Source of the DNA: JBDRRP01 sp964446485
GTDB lineage: Bacteria > Desulfobacterota > Desulfobacteria > Desulfobacterales > JBDRRP01
Direction: 5' to 3'
DNA length: 27,591 nt
NCBI GenBank assembly: GCA_964446485.1
Contig: CAYUOU010000057.1
Location: forward strand, 1-27,591
Below the pieces are notes generated by a model. The model had not been told where the DNA came from and searched no databases. It saw nothing but the letters and a program-made list of their open reading frames with translations. The position numbers and the translations under genes are program-made. How positions within the stretch are numbered: position 1 is the first letter of the stretch; each line of letters begins with the position of its first letter. Shown here piece by piece: positions 8,142 to 15,749 of this stretch.

Positions 8142-9308
8142 ATGAAAAAGCAGGAAATGGACCACATTCTGGCAAGGATGCTGGATGCCTACAACAACGT
8201 GTCGGATCTCAACATCACCGTCGGCAAGCCTTTTCAGGTGGAGACGTCGGGTGAGCTCACCCCCGTCGACCTCGATCCGCCCTTTGAAGAGCTCTCCCCC
8301 TTTCAGACGGAGATCTTCGCGCTGAATCTCATCAATCAGGATCGACGCCTGACCGAAACCCTCCTCACTGAGGGATCCTGTGACGCCTCCTACGAATTGC
8401 CCGGCAAGGCGCGCTTTCGCGTCAATATTTTCTCCCAATTGAGCAATTACTCCATTGTTCTTAGAAAGCTGGAGAGCAAGATCCCCACAATCAAGGACAT
8501 GGAATTGCCCATGCCGTTCTACAAAATGGCCGAAGAAAAGAACGGCATCATTTTTGTCACCGGAGCCACCGGCAGCGGCAAATCGACATCGCTGGCCGCC
8601 GTCCTCAATGAAATCAACGAGAAGAAGTCTGTTCACGTGGTCACTCTCGAAGATCCCGTCGAGTATCAACACCCCCATAAGCGGTCCACTTTCAATCAGC
8701 GGGAGATGGGAAACGATTTCGACACCTTTGGGTCCGGTTTGCGCGCGGCTCTGCGTCAGGCCCCCAAAGTGATTCTGGTGGGTGAAATGAGGGATCGGGC
8801 GACAGTGGAGATTGGCCTGAGCGCTGCGGAGACCGGTCATTTGGTTATGACGACGCTGCATACTGTTGACGCCGGTCAGACCATTAACCGCATCCTCGGC
8901 ATGTTCAACACCGAAGAGGAAAACCAGATCCGCATTCGGCTTGCCGATACGGTGAGATGGATTGTTTGCCAGCGTCTGCTGCCAAAGGTCGGCGGGGGGC
9001 GGGTGGCGGCCTTCGAGATCATGTCGACCAACCTGCGGGTCAAGGACTCTATCTTGCAGGGTGAGAGTGAGGGAAAGACCTATTACGAAATCATCGAAGC
9101 CGGTGAAGCCTTTGGTATGGTGACTTTTGACAAGTACATCGTCAGCCTGTACGAAAAGGGATTCATCACCGAAGAAACGGCAATGGCCTATTCTTCCCGC
9201 AAAGGCATTGTCGGCCGGGGTATCGACACAGTGAAATCCAGCCGCGGCGAAGCCACCACCGACATCGAAGATCTCAGTCTTGACACCACATACGGGAAGA
9301 AAAAGTAA
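8142..9308 (+). CDS. Second PilT/PilU-type retraction ATPase
   Basis: A 388-residue paralogue of the upstream PilT, most like PilU. Walker A is GATGSGKS (141-148), the Asp box is VTLEDPVEY, Walker B is ILVGEMRD (211-218), and the His box is GHLVMTTLHT (232-241). The conserved stretch before Walker B reads RQAPK where PilT upstream has REDPD. The C-terminus carries about 45 extra residues, rich in Ser, Thr and Asp, that are likely flexible. PilU-type ATPases act with PilT in the same hexamer stack to give high-force retraction. A good ribosome binding site (AGGAGGG) precedes ATG 8142, and the downstream zinc-ribbon gene starts 29 bases after the stop. Confidence 0.9.
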   Translation: MKKQEMDHILARMLDAYNNVSDLNITVGKPFQVETSGELTPVDLDPPFEELSPFQTEIFALNLINQDRRLTETLLTEGSCDASYELPGKARFRVNIFSQLSNYSIVLRKLESKIPTIKDMELPMPFYKMAEEKNGIIFVTGATGSGKSTSLAAVLNEINEKKSVHVVTLEDPVEYQHPHKRSTFNQREMGNDFDTFGSGLRAALRQAPKVILVGEMRDRATVEIGLSAAETGHLVMTTLHTVDAGQTINRILGMFNTEEENQIRIRLADTVRWIVCQRLLPKVGGGRVAAFEIMSTNLRVKDSILQGESEGKTYYEIIEAGEAFGMVTFDKYIVSLYEKGFITEETAMAYSSRKGIVGRGIDTVKSSRGEATTDIEDLSLDTTYGKKK

Positions 9309-9337
9309 CGGGCACCGGGCCGTTGGAGGAAGATTCC

Positions 9338-10003
9338 ATGGACATTATTTGCAAGAGCTGTCAGTCGACGTTCAAACTGCCCGATGAGAAGGCCCCCAAG
9401 GGCAAGACGTTCTCATTGAGTTGTCCCAAGTGCAAGAACAAGATCACCGTGTCGCCTGCTGCCACCACCACCGGATCGCCCTCGGCTGCCCGCAGGCCCA
9501 ACTCCCTTTTTGACGAAGTGGCCTCCGGCAGCTACGACGCGGATGAGCGGCCCTTCGACTTTATCGAGGAGGGGGCCAAGACTGCGCTGGTCTGCGAATC
9601 GGACCCGGTCAATCGGGAGCGGATCCTCACCGCCCTCGGCAACCTCGACTACCAGGTGCGGTCCTCCTCCGTGGCCCGCGAAGCATTGAAGCAGATGCGG
9701 TTCCACGTCTTTGACGTCATTGTGGTCAACGAGAATTTCGACACCCCGGACCCCGATCACAACAATATCCTGCGCTATATCGAGCGCCTCAACATGTCGG
9801 TGCGCCGAGGGATTTTTGTTCTCCTGATTTCCAATCGATTCCGGACTTCCGACAACATGGCCGCCTTCAACAAGAGCGTCAACCTTGTCATCAACATGGA
9901 GCACATGGACGAAGTCGAAAAGATCCTTAAGCGCGGTGTCTCCGACAACGACAATTTTTACCGGGTCTTCAAGGAGTCCATGGTGAAGACCGGACGGGTG
10001 TAG
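9338..10003 (+). CDS. Zinc-ribbon protein with degenerate receiver-like domain
   Basis: A 221-residue protein. Residues 1-40 form an MJ0042-type zinc ribbon with Cys5-x2-Cys8 and Cys29-x2-Cys32. A low-complexity linker (about 41-80) leads to a domain (about 82-205) that folds like a response-regulator receiver: strand KTALVCESD, then DVIVVNENF where the phospho-accepting Asp should be. That position is Asn131, and the Lys of the usual K-P motif also appears to be missing, so the domain probably cannot be phosphorylated in the normal way. I chose ATG 9338 with GGAGG upstream over an in-frame TTG at 9323 that overlaps the ribosome binding site. Position straight after pilT and the pilU-like gene suggests a pilus-retraction accessory or regulator; that role is inference. 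Confidence 0.8.
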   Translation: MDIICKSCQSTFKLPDEKAPKGKTFSLSCPKCKNKITVSPAATTTGSPSAARRPNSLFDEVASGSYDADERPFDFIEEGAKTALVCESDPVNRERILTALGNLDYQVRSSSVAREALKQMRFHVFDVIVVNENFDTPDPDHNNILRYIERLNMSVRRGIFVLLISNRFRTSDNMAAFNKSVNLVINMEHMDEVEKILKRGVSDNDNFYRVFKESMVKTGRV

Positions 10004-10005
10004 CA

Positions 10006-10170
10006 ATGGGGAATCGTGACGCCGGCGGCCCGACGTGCAGCGATTACCGGGGAGAAATGCTTCTTCTCAGCCTTCATCGGCGGTTGTCCGACACAACCCT
10101 CACCGAAGAAGAACGGCAGGCTTTACAGCAGCGCATCGAACGCCTCGAATTGGAAATGGGGTTGGACTGA
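10006..10170 (+). CDS. Small charged protein, unknown function
   Basis: A 54-residue reading frame starting at ATG 10006, two bases after the stop of the zinc-ribbon gene, and ending seven bases before the hydrolase gene. The C-terminal part, RLSDTTLTEEERQALQQRIE followed by RLELEMGLD, is a regular amphipathic helix rich in Glu, Arg and Leu, which looks like selected protein sequence. The N-terminal ~17 residues are less convincing; an internal ATG at 10054 has GGGGAG only two bases upstream. Its packing between two genes suggests translational coupling. I do not recognise a family. Confidence 0.5.
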   Translation: MGNRDAGGPTCSDYRGEMLLLSLHRRLSDTTLTEEERQALQQRIERLELEMGLD

Positions 10171-10177
10171 ACGCACC

Positions 10178-11101
10178 GTGACCCGATCTCGAGCCATAAG
10201 CCCCATCCAGATCACTGAGGACCTCCGCCTCATCCCACTGCCCCAGCCCATGCCCGGCTTCGGTGCCTTCATTTCAGCGTGGCTCTTTACCGGTGATGCG
10301 GTGCTGCTTGTCGATGTGGGACCTTCGGCCACGGCGCCGCTGTTGATCGCGGCGCTCCGCACCGCGGGTGTCGGCACGATTGACGCCATTTTGCTGACCC
10401 ATATTCACATCGACCACAGCGGTGGTATCGGAGAGGTGACGAAAGCCTTTCCTTCGGCCCCGGTGGTGTGTCATGCCCGTGCCGTGCCCCATTTGGCCGA
10501 TCCTGAGAGGCTATGGGAGGGGAGTCGCAAGACGCTCCCCGACATCGCCGACGTTTACGGCCCCATATCGCCGGTGCCGGTCGAACGCGTAATGGTCGCC
10601 GATGACATTGACGCGTGGGGGGTCGTTTCCGTGCCGACACCGGGACATGCCTCCCATCACGTGAGTTACTGGAAAAACGGCCTGCTGTTTGCCGGCGAGG
10701 CCGGGGGCGTTTATCAGGCGCTGCCGGGCGGCGCGCACTACCTGCGGCCCGCCACGCCGCCTCGCTACAACCTGGACGTTCACCTGGAAAGTATCGAGCG
10801 CCTCGAGACGCTTCAAAGCCGCCGCATTTGTTATGGGCATTTCGGGTCGGCCGAGGGAGTTAAAAACCGTCTGGCCGATCATCGCCGGCAGCTCCTCCGA
10901 TGGCGGGACCTCTTATCTGATTACATCGGCGCAAAGACGGACGAGGCCAATTTGCAAAAGATATTGGATCACATCCTGCGTGAGGACCCTTGCATGGACG
11001 GCTGGAACATGCTGCCGCTGGATGCCCGTCGGCGGGAAACAGGGTTTCTCTTCAACAGTATTCGGGGGATGCTGGGGTATCTGGAAATCGCTGCCAAATA
11101 A
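10178..11101 (+). CDS. Metallo-beta-lactamase-fold hydrolase
   Basis: A 307-residue protein with the metal-binding motif THIHIDHSGG (His75, His77, Asp79, His80), then TPGHASHH (His157 and following) and CYGHFGS (His221). The usual bridging Asp of 'FxGD' is Glu here (LFAGEAGG, Glu174). Relatives hydrolyse thioesters, lactones or phosphodiesters; the substrate cannot be read from sequence. The start is placed at GTG 10178, where family-like sequence (ITEDLRLIPLPQP) begins; the frame is open further upstream to 10016, but that stretch is the antisense-free shadow of the 54-residue gene. The 3' end overlaps coaX on the other strand by 50 bases. Confidence 0.85.
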   Translation: MTRSRAISPIQITEDLRLIPLPQPMPGFGAFISAWLFTGDAVLLVDVGPSATAPLLIAALRTAGVGTIDAILLTHIHIDHSGGIGEVTKAFPSAPVVCHARAVPHLADPERLWEGSRKTLPDIADVYGPISPVPVERVMVADDIDAWGVVSVPTPGHASHHVSYWKNGLLFAGEAGGVYQALPGGAHYLRPATPPRYNLDVHLESIERLETLQSRRICYGHFGSAEGVKNRLADHRRQLLRWRDLLSDYIGAKTDEANLQKILDHILREDPCMDGWNMLPLDARRRETGFLFNSIRGMLGYLEIAAK

Positions 11102-11846
11102 TCCGCAATCCTTCCAGCGTCAGTTCCGGCACCACCGTTTCGATGGTGGTGGCGACCTGTTGAATGAGCGGCGCCAGGCCGCCGGTGGCGACGGTCTTCA
11201 CGCCGCCGCCGAGTTCCTCTCGCATGCGGCTCACCATGCCGTCCACCAGCCCGGCGTAACCGCAGATGATTCCCGATTGAATACTCGAAATCGTGTCGGT
11301 GCCGATTACCGATGCCGGTTGACGGAAGATTTCCACGCGGGGCAGTTTGCTGGCCTTTTGAAACAGGGCTTCTGCCGAGATCATGATGCCTGGGCTGATG
11401 GCGCCGCCCAAGTATTCTCCGCGGTGGGAAATGGCGTCGAAGGTCGTGGCTGTGCCGAAATCGATAACGATGAGAGCGCTTTGGTAACGGTCGTAGGCGG
11501 CCACGGCATTGACGATCCGGTCTGCCCCCACCTCTGCCGGGTTGGCCAAGCGGATCGGCATTATCCCGGCGGTTTTGACATTCACCCAGTGCGGTGCCCG
11601 CCCCAGGTATTTCGTGCAGAAGGCGTCTAGAATGCCGGCCATTGGCGGTACGACGCTGGAGATGATCGTCTGGCTGATGTCGCCGACGGTGATGCCGTCG
11701 CCGGCGAAGAGATTCATGACCAACACGTTGAACTCGTCTTCGGTGGTGTTTCGCTCGGTATGGATGCGCCAGCTGCGGATGAGTCGCTCACCGTCGTAGA
11801 TTCCCAAAACGATATTGGTGTTGCCCACATCGATGACCAGAAGCAT
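11052..11846 (-). CDS. coaX: Type III pantothenate kinase
   Basis: A 264-residue cytoplasmic kinase that phosphorylates pantothenate, the first step of coenzyme A synthesis. The ASKHA-type phosphate loop is at the N-terminus (DVGNTNIVLGIYDG), the VGADRIVNAVAAY segment carries the catalytic Asp, and DFGTATTFDAI plus GGAISPGI form the nucleotide and substrate sites. ATG 11846 has AAGGA upstream and lies 11 bases after the cdaR stop. It is the last gene of the minus-strand run. Its last 50 bases overlap the end of the hydrolase gene on the plus strand. Confidence 0.95.
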   Translation of the reverse strand: MLLVIDVGNTNIVLGIYDGERLIRSWRIHTERNTTEDEFNVLVMNLFAGDGITVGDISQTIISSVVPPMAGILDAFCTKYLGRAPHWVNVKTAGIMPIRLANPAEVGADRIVNAVAAYDRYQSALIVIDFGTATTFDAISHRGEYLGGAISPGIMISAEALFQKASKLPRVEIFRQPASVIGTDTISSIQSGIICGYAGLVDGMVSRMREELGGGVKTVATGGLAPLIQQVATTIETVVPELTLEGLRIIWQRFPDTPASPEYC

Positions 11847-11857
11847 AGTGCGTTCCT

Positions 11858-12811
11858 TTATGGAGAAGCGGTTTTGGCGGCAGGATTGTCGGAGGTTGCC
11901 ACAGTGACGGTGAAGAACTCCGGCGAGGCACGCACCAAGGTGGTGTTCAGCGGAAGTTGAATCGCTGCGCGCAGCAGATAGATGCCCGGTGTCAATCTAG
12001 TGGCGTCAATGACAACAGTGCCGGTTTCAGCGTTGCCGTCTGAAAAGTTCAACAGATTCAGGGTTCGCTCGGGTCCGCGGATTTCCAGTTCGATCACCGA
12101 CGGTGCAACGACGGTGCTGTATTGCGTGGGAGAGGTCGTCACTGGGATGCCTGATATCTTTCGCGTGTCGATCCGTTCTTCAATGCGGATGTCGACCGTG
12201 GCGATGGAGGAAGAAGCCCTGAGTACCACCGCCTCGGGAACCGTCACTGCGATTTTTTTCCGAAAGGAATCATTTTGTCCGTCGATGGAAATGGGCTGCG
12301 TCATCAGGCGCTCAACGGTGTCAATAAGGGACTGTGGCCCCGTGATGGTGACCGTTGCCGGTTTGACCAGTGTGTCGACGACCATGAACCCCGGTGCTGG
12401 TTGGCCCATGAGGTTGACCGACACCGGAACGTTCTTTACGGCGGCCGTTTCGAGTCTAATCAGTAATTCCGGTGGATGGATCTCCACCTCGGTCAATGCC
12501 GACGGCAAATTCAGAAGATCACTGTTGACAGGGATACGGTTAGTCCCTGCTGCGGCGCCGGACAGGTCCAGCGAGTAGGTGGGCAGCTGATCGGCAAACT
12601 GCTTGACGATGGCGGCAGGGCCGTGAATGGTCAACGTCACCCCCTTAGGGGGCGGGTTCGCAAGTGTCAGTTCGATGGGCAGGTTGAATACTTCGACGGG
12701 CAGGAACAGGTGCCGGGTCTCGGTCGCCGCACGTGCCCCGAAATAGACGAACGATCCGGCCAGGGCGATCAGCAAAACAGCGATACTGGACCACTTCTGC
12801 AATGCGTTCAT
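11858..12811 (-). CDS. cdaR: YbbR-domain protein, CdaR-type
   Basis: A 317-residue protein with one N-terminal transmembrane helix (about 9-25) and three to four YbbR-like beta repeats outside the membrane (for example VTLTIHGPAAIVKQF, VTITGPQSLIDTV, IELEIRGPERTL). YbbR proteins such as CdaR normally bind and regulate the diadenylate cyclase CdaA, usually encoded just upstream. Here folP, not cdaA, lies upstream, with a 13-base gap. ATG 12811 (MNALQKWSSI) was chosen because it begins at the membrane helix; the frame extends to 12895 inside folP, but those 28 residues have no membrane character. The ribosome binding site is weak, so coupling to folP is likely. Confidence 0.85.
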   Translation of the reverse strand: MNALQKWSSIAVLLIALAGSFVYFGARAATETRHLFLPVEVFNLPIELTLANPPPKGVTLTIHGPAAIVKQFADQLPTYSLDLSGAAAGTNRIPVNSDLLNLPSALTEVEIHPPELLIRLETAAVKNVPVSVNLMGQPAPGFMVVDTLVKPATVTITGPQSLIDTVERLMTQPISIDGQNDSFRKKIAVTVPEAVVLRASSSIATVDIRIEERIDTRKISGIPVTTSPTQYSTVVAPSVIELEIRGPERTLNLLNFSDGNAETGTVVIDATRLTPGIYLLRAAIQLPLNTTLVRASPEFFTVTVATSDNPAAKTASP

Positions 12812-12824
12812 GTGCGCCGCCGGT

Positions 12825-13724
12825 TCAGGTTCCAACTCGGTGCAGGGCGTCGATGATGGCCACGGTCTTTCGTGTGTTGGCCACATTGTGGACACGAACG
12901 ATGTGGGCCCCGTTCATGACAGCGGCAGCAATGGCCGCCTGGGTGCCGATCTCCACTTCAACACTGTCCGGTGGGATGTCTGTTTGTGAGGGTGCCTTCA
13001 ATAGATTTCGTATGAAGGCCTTCCGGGAGGGACCGATGAGCAGCGGAACACCCAAGTCGGCAAATTCGCCGAAACGACCGATCAGGATGAGGTTATGGTC
13101 CACGGTTTTACCGAATCCAATGCCGGGGTCTGCAATGACGGTGTGTCGCTGGATGCCGCCGCTAACGGCGCTTTCAATGGTCGCGGCCAGAAACTGACGG
13201 ATGTCACCCACCACATCCTCGTAAATTGGATCGACCTGCATGGTTCGCGGGCTGCCCAACATGTGCATGACGATGACGGGAACGCCGGCTCGGGCGACCA
13301 GGGCGATCATTTCCGGATCCATACGAAACGCCGAGACGTCGTTGACGATGCTGGCGCCGGCCGCAAGGGCCTGCTCGGCCACCGCCGCTTTGGTGGTATC
13401 GATGGAAATGGGAATGCTCAACTGGCTGGCCAGGGCCCTGATCACGGGGATGACCCGCTGGATTTCTTCGTCGGCCCCGACCGGCTCGGCGAATGGCCGC
13501 GTGGACTCGCCGCCGATGTCGAGTATATCTGCGCCGGCGTCAGCCAGAGCCAGGCCCTGGTCGATGGCCGCGGTGGTGTCAAAAAAGCGACCGCCGTCCG
13601 AAAAGGAGTCCGGCGTAATGTTGACGATGCCCATAACACAGGTGCGCGCACCGAGGTCCAGCCGGCGGCCGTCCCATGCCATGGTGAATGGTCGCCGGGG
13701 GTGCAGTGATGGGAAAGCGGTCAT
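12825..13724 (-). CDS. folP: Dihydropteroate synthase
   Basis: A 299-residue TIM-barrel enzyme that joins p-aminobenzoate to dihydropterin pyrophosphate in folate synthesis; it is the sulfonamide target. Motifs: MGIVNITPDSFSDGG (about 31-45), DIGGESTRP, ISIDTTK, NDVSAF, ADPGIGFGKT, LIGPSRKAFI and the C-terminal RVHNV. The ATG overlaps the ftsH stop by four bases (ATGA), a standard coupled arrangement. The ftsH-folP order is common in many bacteria. Confidence 0.96.
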   Translation of the reverse strand: MTAFPSLHPRRPFTMAWDGRRLDLGARTCVMGIVNITPDSFSDGGRFFDTTAAIDQGLALADAGADILDIGGESTRPFAEPVGADEEIQRVIPVIRALASQLSIPISIDTTKAAVAEQALAAGASIVNDVSAFRMDPEMIALVARAGVPVIVMHMLGSPRTMQVDPIYEDVVGDIRQFLAATIESAVSGGIQRHTVIADPGIGFGKTVDHNLILIGRFGEFADLGVPLLIGPSRKAFIRNLLKAPSQTDIPPDSVEVEIGTQAAIAAAVMNGAHIVRVHNVANTRKTVAIIDALHRVGT

Positions 13725-15676
13725 TTCTGGTCCGATTCCGGGGTGCTCGGCCCTGTTTGCTCATCATCCGAACCATCGGGAGCTTCGGGGGGCGCCGGTC
13801 CATCATCTTGGGCCGCTTCCGGTTTGGTCTCCTTTTCTGACGCTCTCGATTGACCCGCGTACGTTTCTCGATGGGACGGAAACTCGAACCCGGGCCGCTG
13901 GGCCAGGATCAGCTTGTCGAGTTCATCACCCTGCACGGTTTCCTTTTCCAGCAGCAAATCCGCCAACTGGTGGAGAATGTCCACATTCTCCTTGAGCACC
14001 GCCGTCGCTCGTTTGTGAGCATTGGTGATGAGTTTGCGGACCTCATCATCGATGCGCTGCGCCGTCTGTTCGGAATAATCGCGATGTTGTGCAATCTCAC
14101 GGCCGAGAAAGACCTGCTCTTCCCCCTGGGCGTAACTCAGGGGTCCCAACTCGCTCATACCCCAGGCACGCACCATCTGCTGTGCCAGATCAGTGGCCTG
14201 CTTGATGTCGTTGGAGGCGCCGGTGCTGATCCGGTTGAAAATGATCTCTTCAGCCACCCGACCGCCAAAGGCCACGGAGAGCTCACTCTGCAGCTGATCC
14301 TTGTATTTGAAATCCCGTTCTTCGGGCAGGAACCATGTGATACCGGCCGCACGTCCCCTGGGGATGATGGTGATCTTGTTGACCACGTCCGTGTGCGGCA
14401 AAAAGCGCGCCACCAGAGCGTGTCCGGCTTCGTGATAGGCGGTGGTTTTTCGGTCTTCTTCCCGGGTCACCTTGGATTTTCGCTCAAGTCCCATGTAGAC
14501 TTTGTCCTTGGCGTCCTCCAGGTCGACCATTTCCACCTTCTCCTTGCTGCGTTTGGCTGCCAGCAGGGCGGCTTCGTTGACCAGGTTTTCCAAATCCGCA
14601 CCGGAGAATCCCGGTGTGCCCTTGGCCAGGACATCCGAGTTGACGGCGCTGTCGACGGGGCTTTTCTTCAGATGTACCTGAAGAATCTTCTGCCGCCCCT
14701 TGATGTCTGGCAATGGGACCACCACCTGACGGTCGAAACGCCCGGGTCTGAGCAAGGCCGGGTCGAGGACGTCCGGTCGGTTGGTGGCGGATATCAGGAT
14801 GACCCCCTCATTGGATTCGAAGCCGTCCATTTCCACCAGCAACTGGTTGAGGGTCTGTTCGCGCTCGTCGTGTCCACCGCCCAACCCCGCGCCCCGGTGT
14901 CTTCCCACGGCATCGATCTCATCGATGAAAATGATGCAGGGCGCATTTTTTTTCCCCTGAACGAAAAGATCGCGCACGCGAGAAGCGCCCACACCCACGA
15001 ACATCTCCACGAAATCGGATCCTGAGATGCTGAAGAACGGCACCCCGGCTTCGCCGGCGATGGCGCGCGCCAGGAGTGTCTTTCCAGTGCCGGGGGATCC
15101 CATGAGCAGCACACCCTTGGGGATGCGTCCGCCGAGGCGGGTGTATTTCTTGGGCTCACGCAAAAAATCGACGATTTCACCCAATTCCTCCTTGGCTTCG
15201 TCGATGCCGGCCACGTCCGCGAAAGTGACCTTTTTATGCCCCTCCGTGAGCAGCCGCGCCCGGCTTTTCCCGAATGACATGGCCTTGCCACCGCCGGCTT
15301 GCATCTGGCGCATGAAAAACACCCAGACGCCGATGAGCACGATCATGGGGAACCACGAAACCAATACGGACATGTACCAGGGGGATTCGGTGGGCGGCTT
15401 GGCGTTGATGGTGACGCCCTTTTGGCGAAGGCTTGAAATGAGATCCTTGTCGTCTGGAGCGAACACCTTGAACCGGTTCCGGTTGATGTCGGTGACAAAG
15501 AGCTCCTGGCCCTGAATGGTCACTTCCTGAATGCGCTCATCGGACACCATGCCCAAGAACTCGGTGTAGCTGATGCTGGTCTCGTTGAGGTGCTGCTGAT
15601 TAAACAGATTGTAAAGCATGATCATCATGAGGGTGATGACCAGCCATAGGGCCAGGTTTTTGTAAAATGGATTCAA
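13721..15676 (-). CDS. ftsH: ATP-dependent membrane zinc metalloprotease FtsH
   Basis: A 651-residue membrane AAA+ protease that degrades misfolded and short-lived membrane and cytoplasmic proteins. Two transmembrane helices (about 7-25 and 103-122) flank a periplasmic domain. The AAA module has Walker A GSPGTGKT (193-200; the family usually has GPPGTGKT), Walker B IIFIDEIDAVG (248-258) and the second region of homology near 295-315. The zinc site is HEAGH (415-419), with a later Asp in TDLAQQMV. The start codon is TTG at 15676, set by GGAGG nine bases upstream; no ATG is near. The C-terminus is acidic and Pro-rich. It lies between tilS and folP. Confidence 0.97.
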   Translation of the reverse strand: MNPFYKNLALWLVITLMMIMLYNLFNQQHLNETSISYTEFLGMVSDERIQEVTIQGQELFVTDINRNRFKVFAPDDKDLISSLRQKGVTINAKPPTESPWYMSVLVSWFPMIVLIGVWVFFMRQMQAGGGKAMSFGKSRARLLTEGHKKVTFADVAGIDEAKEELGEIVDFLREPKKYTRLGGRIPKGVLLMGSPGTGKTLLARAIAGEAGVPFFSISGSDFVEMFVGVGASRVRDLFVQGKKNAPCIIFIDEIDAVGRHRGAGLGGGHDEREQTLNQLLVEMDGFESNEGVILISATNRPDVLDPALLRPGRFDRQVVVPLPDIKGRQKILQVHLKKSPVDSAVNSDVLAKGTPGFSGADLENLVNEAALLAAKRSKEKVEMVDLEDAKDKVYMGLERKSKVTREEDRKTTAYHEAGHALVARFLPHTDVVNKITIIPRGRAAGITWFLPEERDFKYKDQLQSELSVAFGGRVAEEIIFNRISTGASNDIKQATDLAQQMVRAWGMSELGPLSYAQGEEQVFLGREIAQHRDYSEQTAQRIDDEVRKLITNAHKRATAVLKENVDILHQLADLLLEKETVQGDELDKLILAQRPGFEFPSHRETYAGQSRASEKETKPEAAQDDGPAPPEAPDGSDDEQTGPSTPESDQK

Positions 15677-15749
15677 AAGCGTGTTCCTCCCGATTACCGG
15701 TTAACGGATGTTGTCGTTGTGCTGGTTTGTGATCCATAAGTTGTAAGCA

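Noticed and set aside
10689..11630. Open frame of 313 codons on plus spanning the hydrolase/coaX junction
   Set aside because: It is out of frame with the hydrolase and antisense to coaX, both of which have clear motifs.
13850..15025. Long plus-strand open frame (391 codons) opposite ftsH
   Set aside because: It is antisense to a fully conserved ftsH coding region, has no ribosome binding site and no family resemblance; long antisense frames are expected in GC-rich codons.
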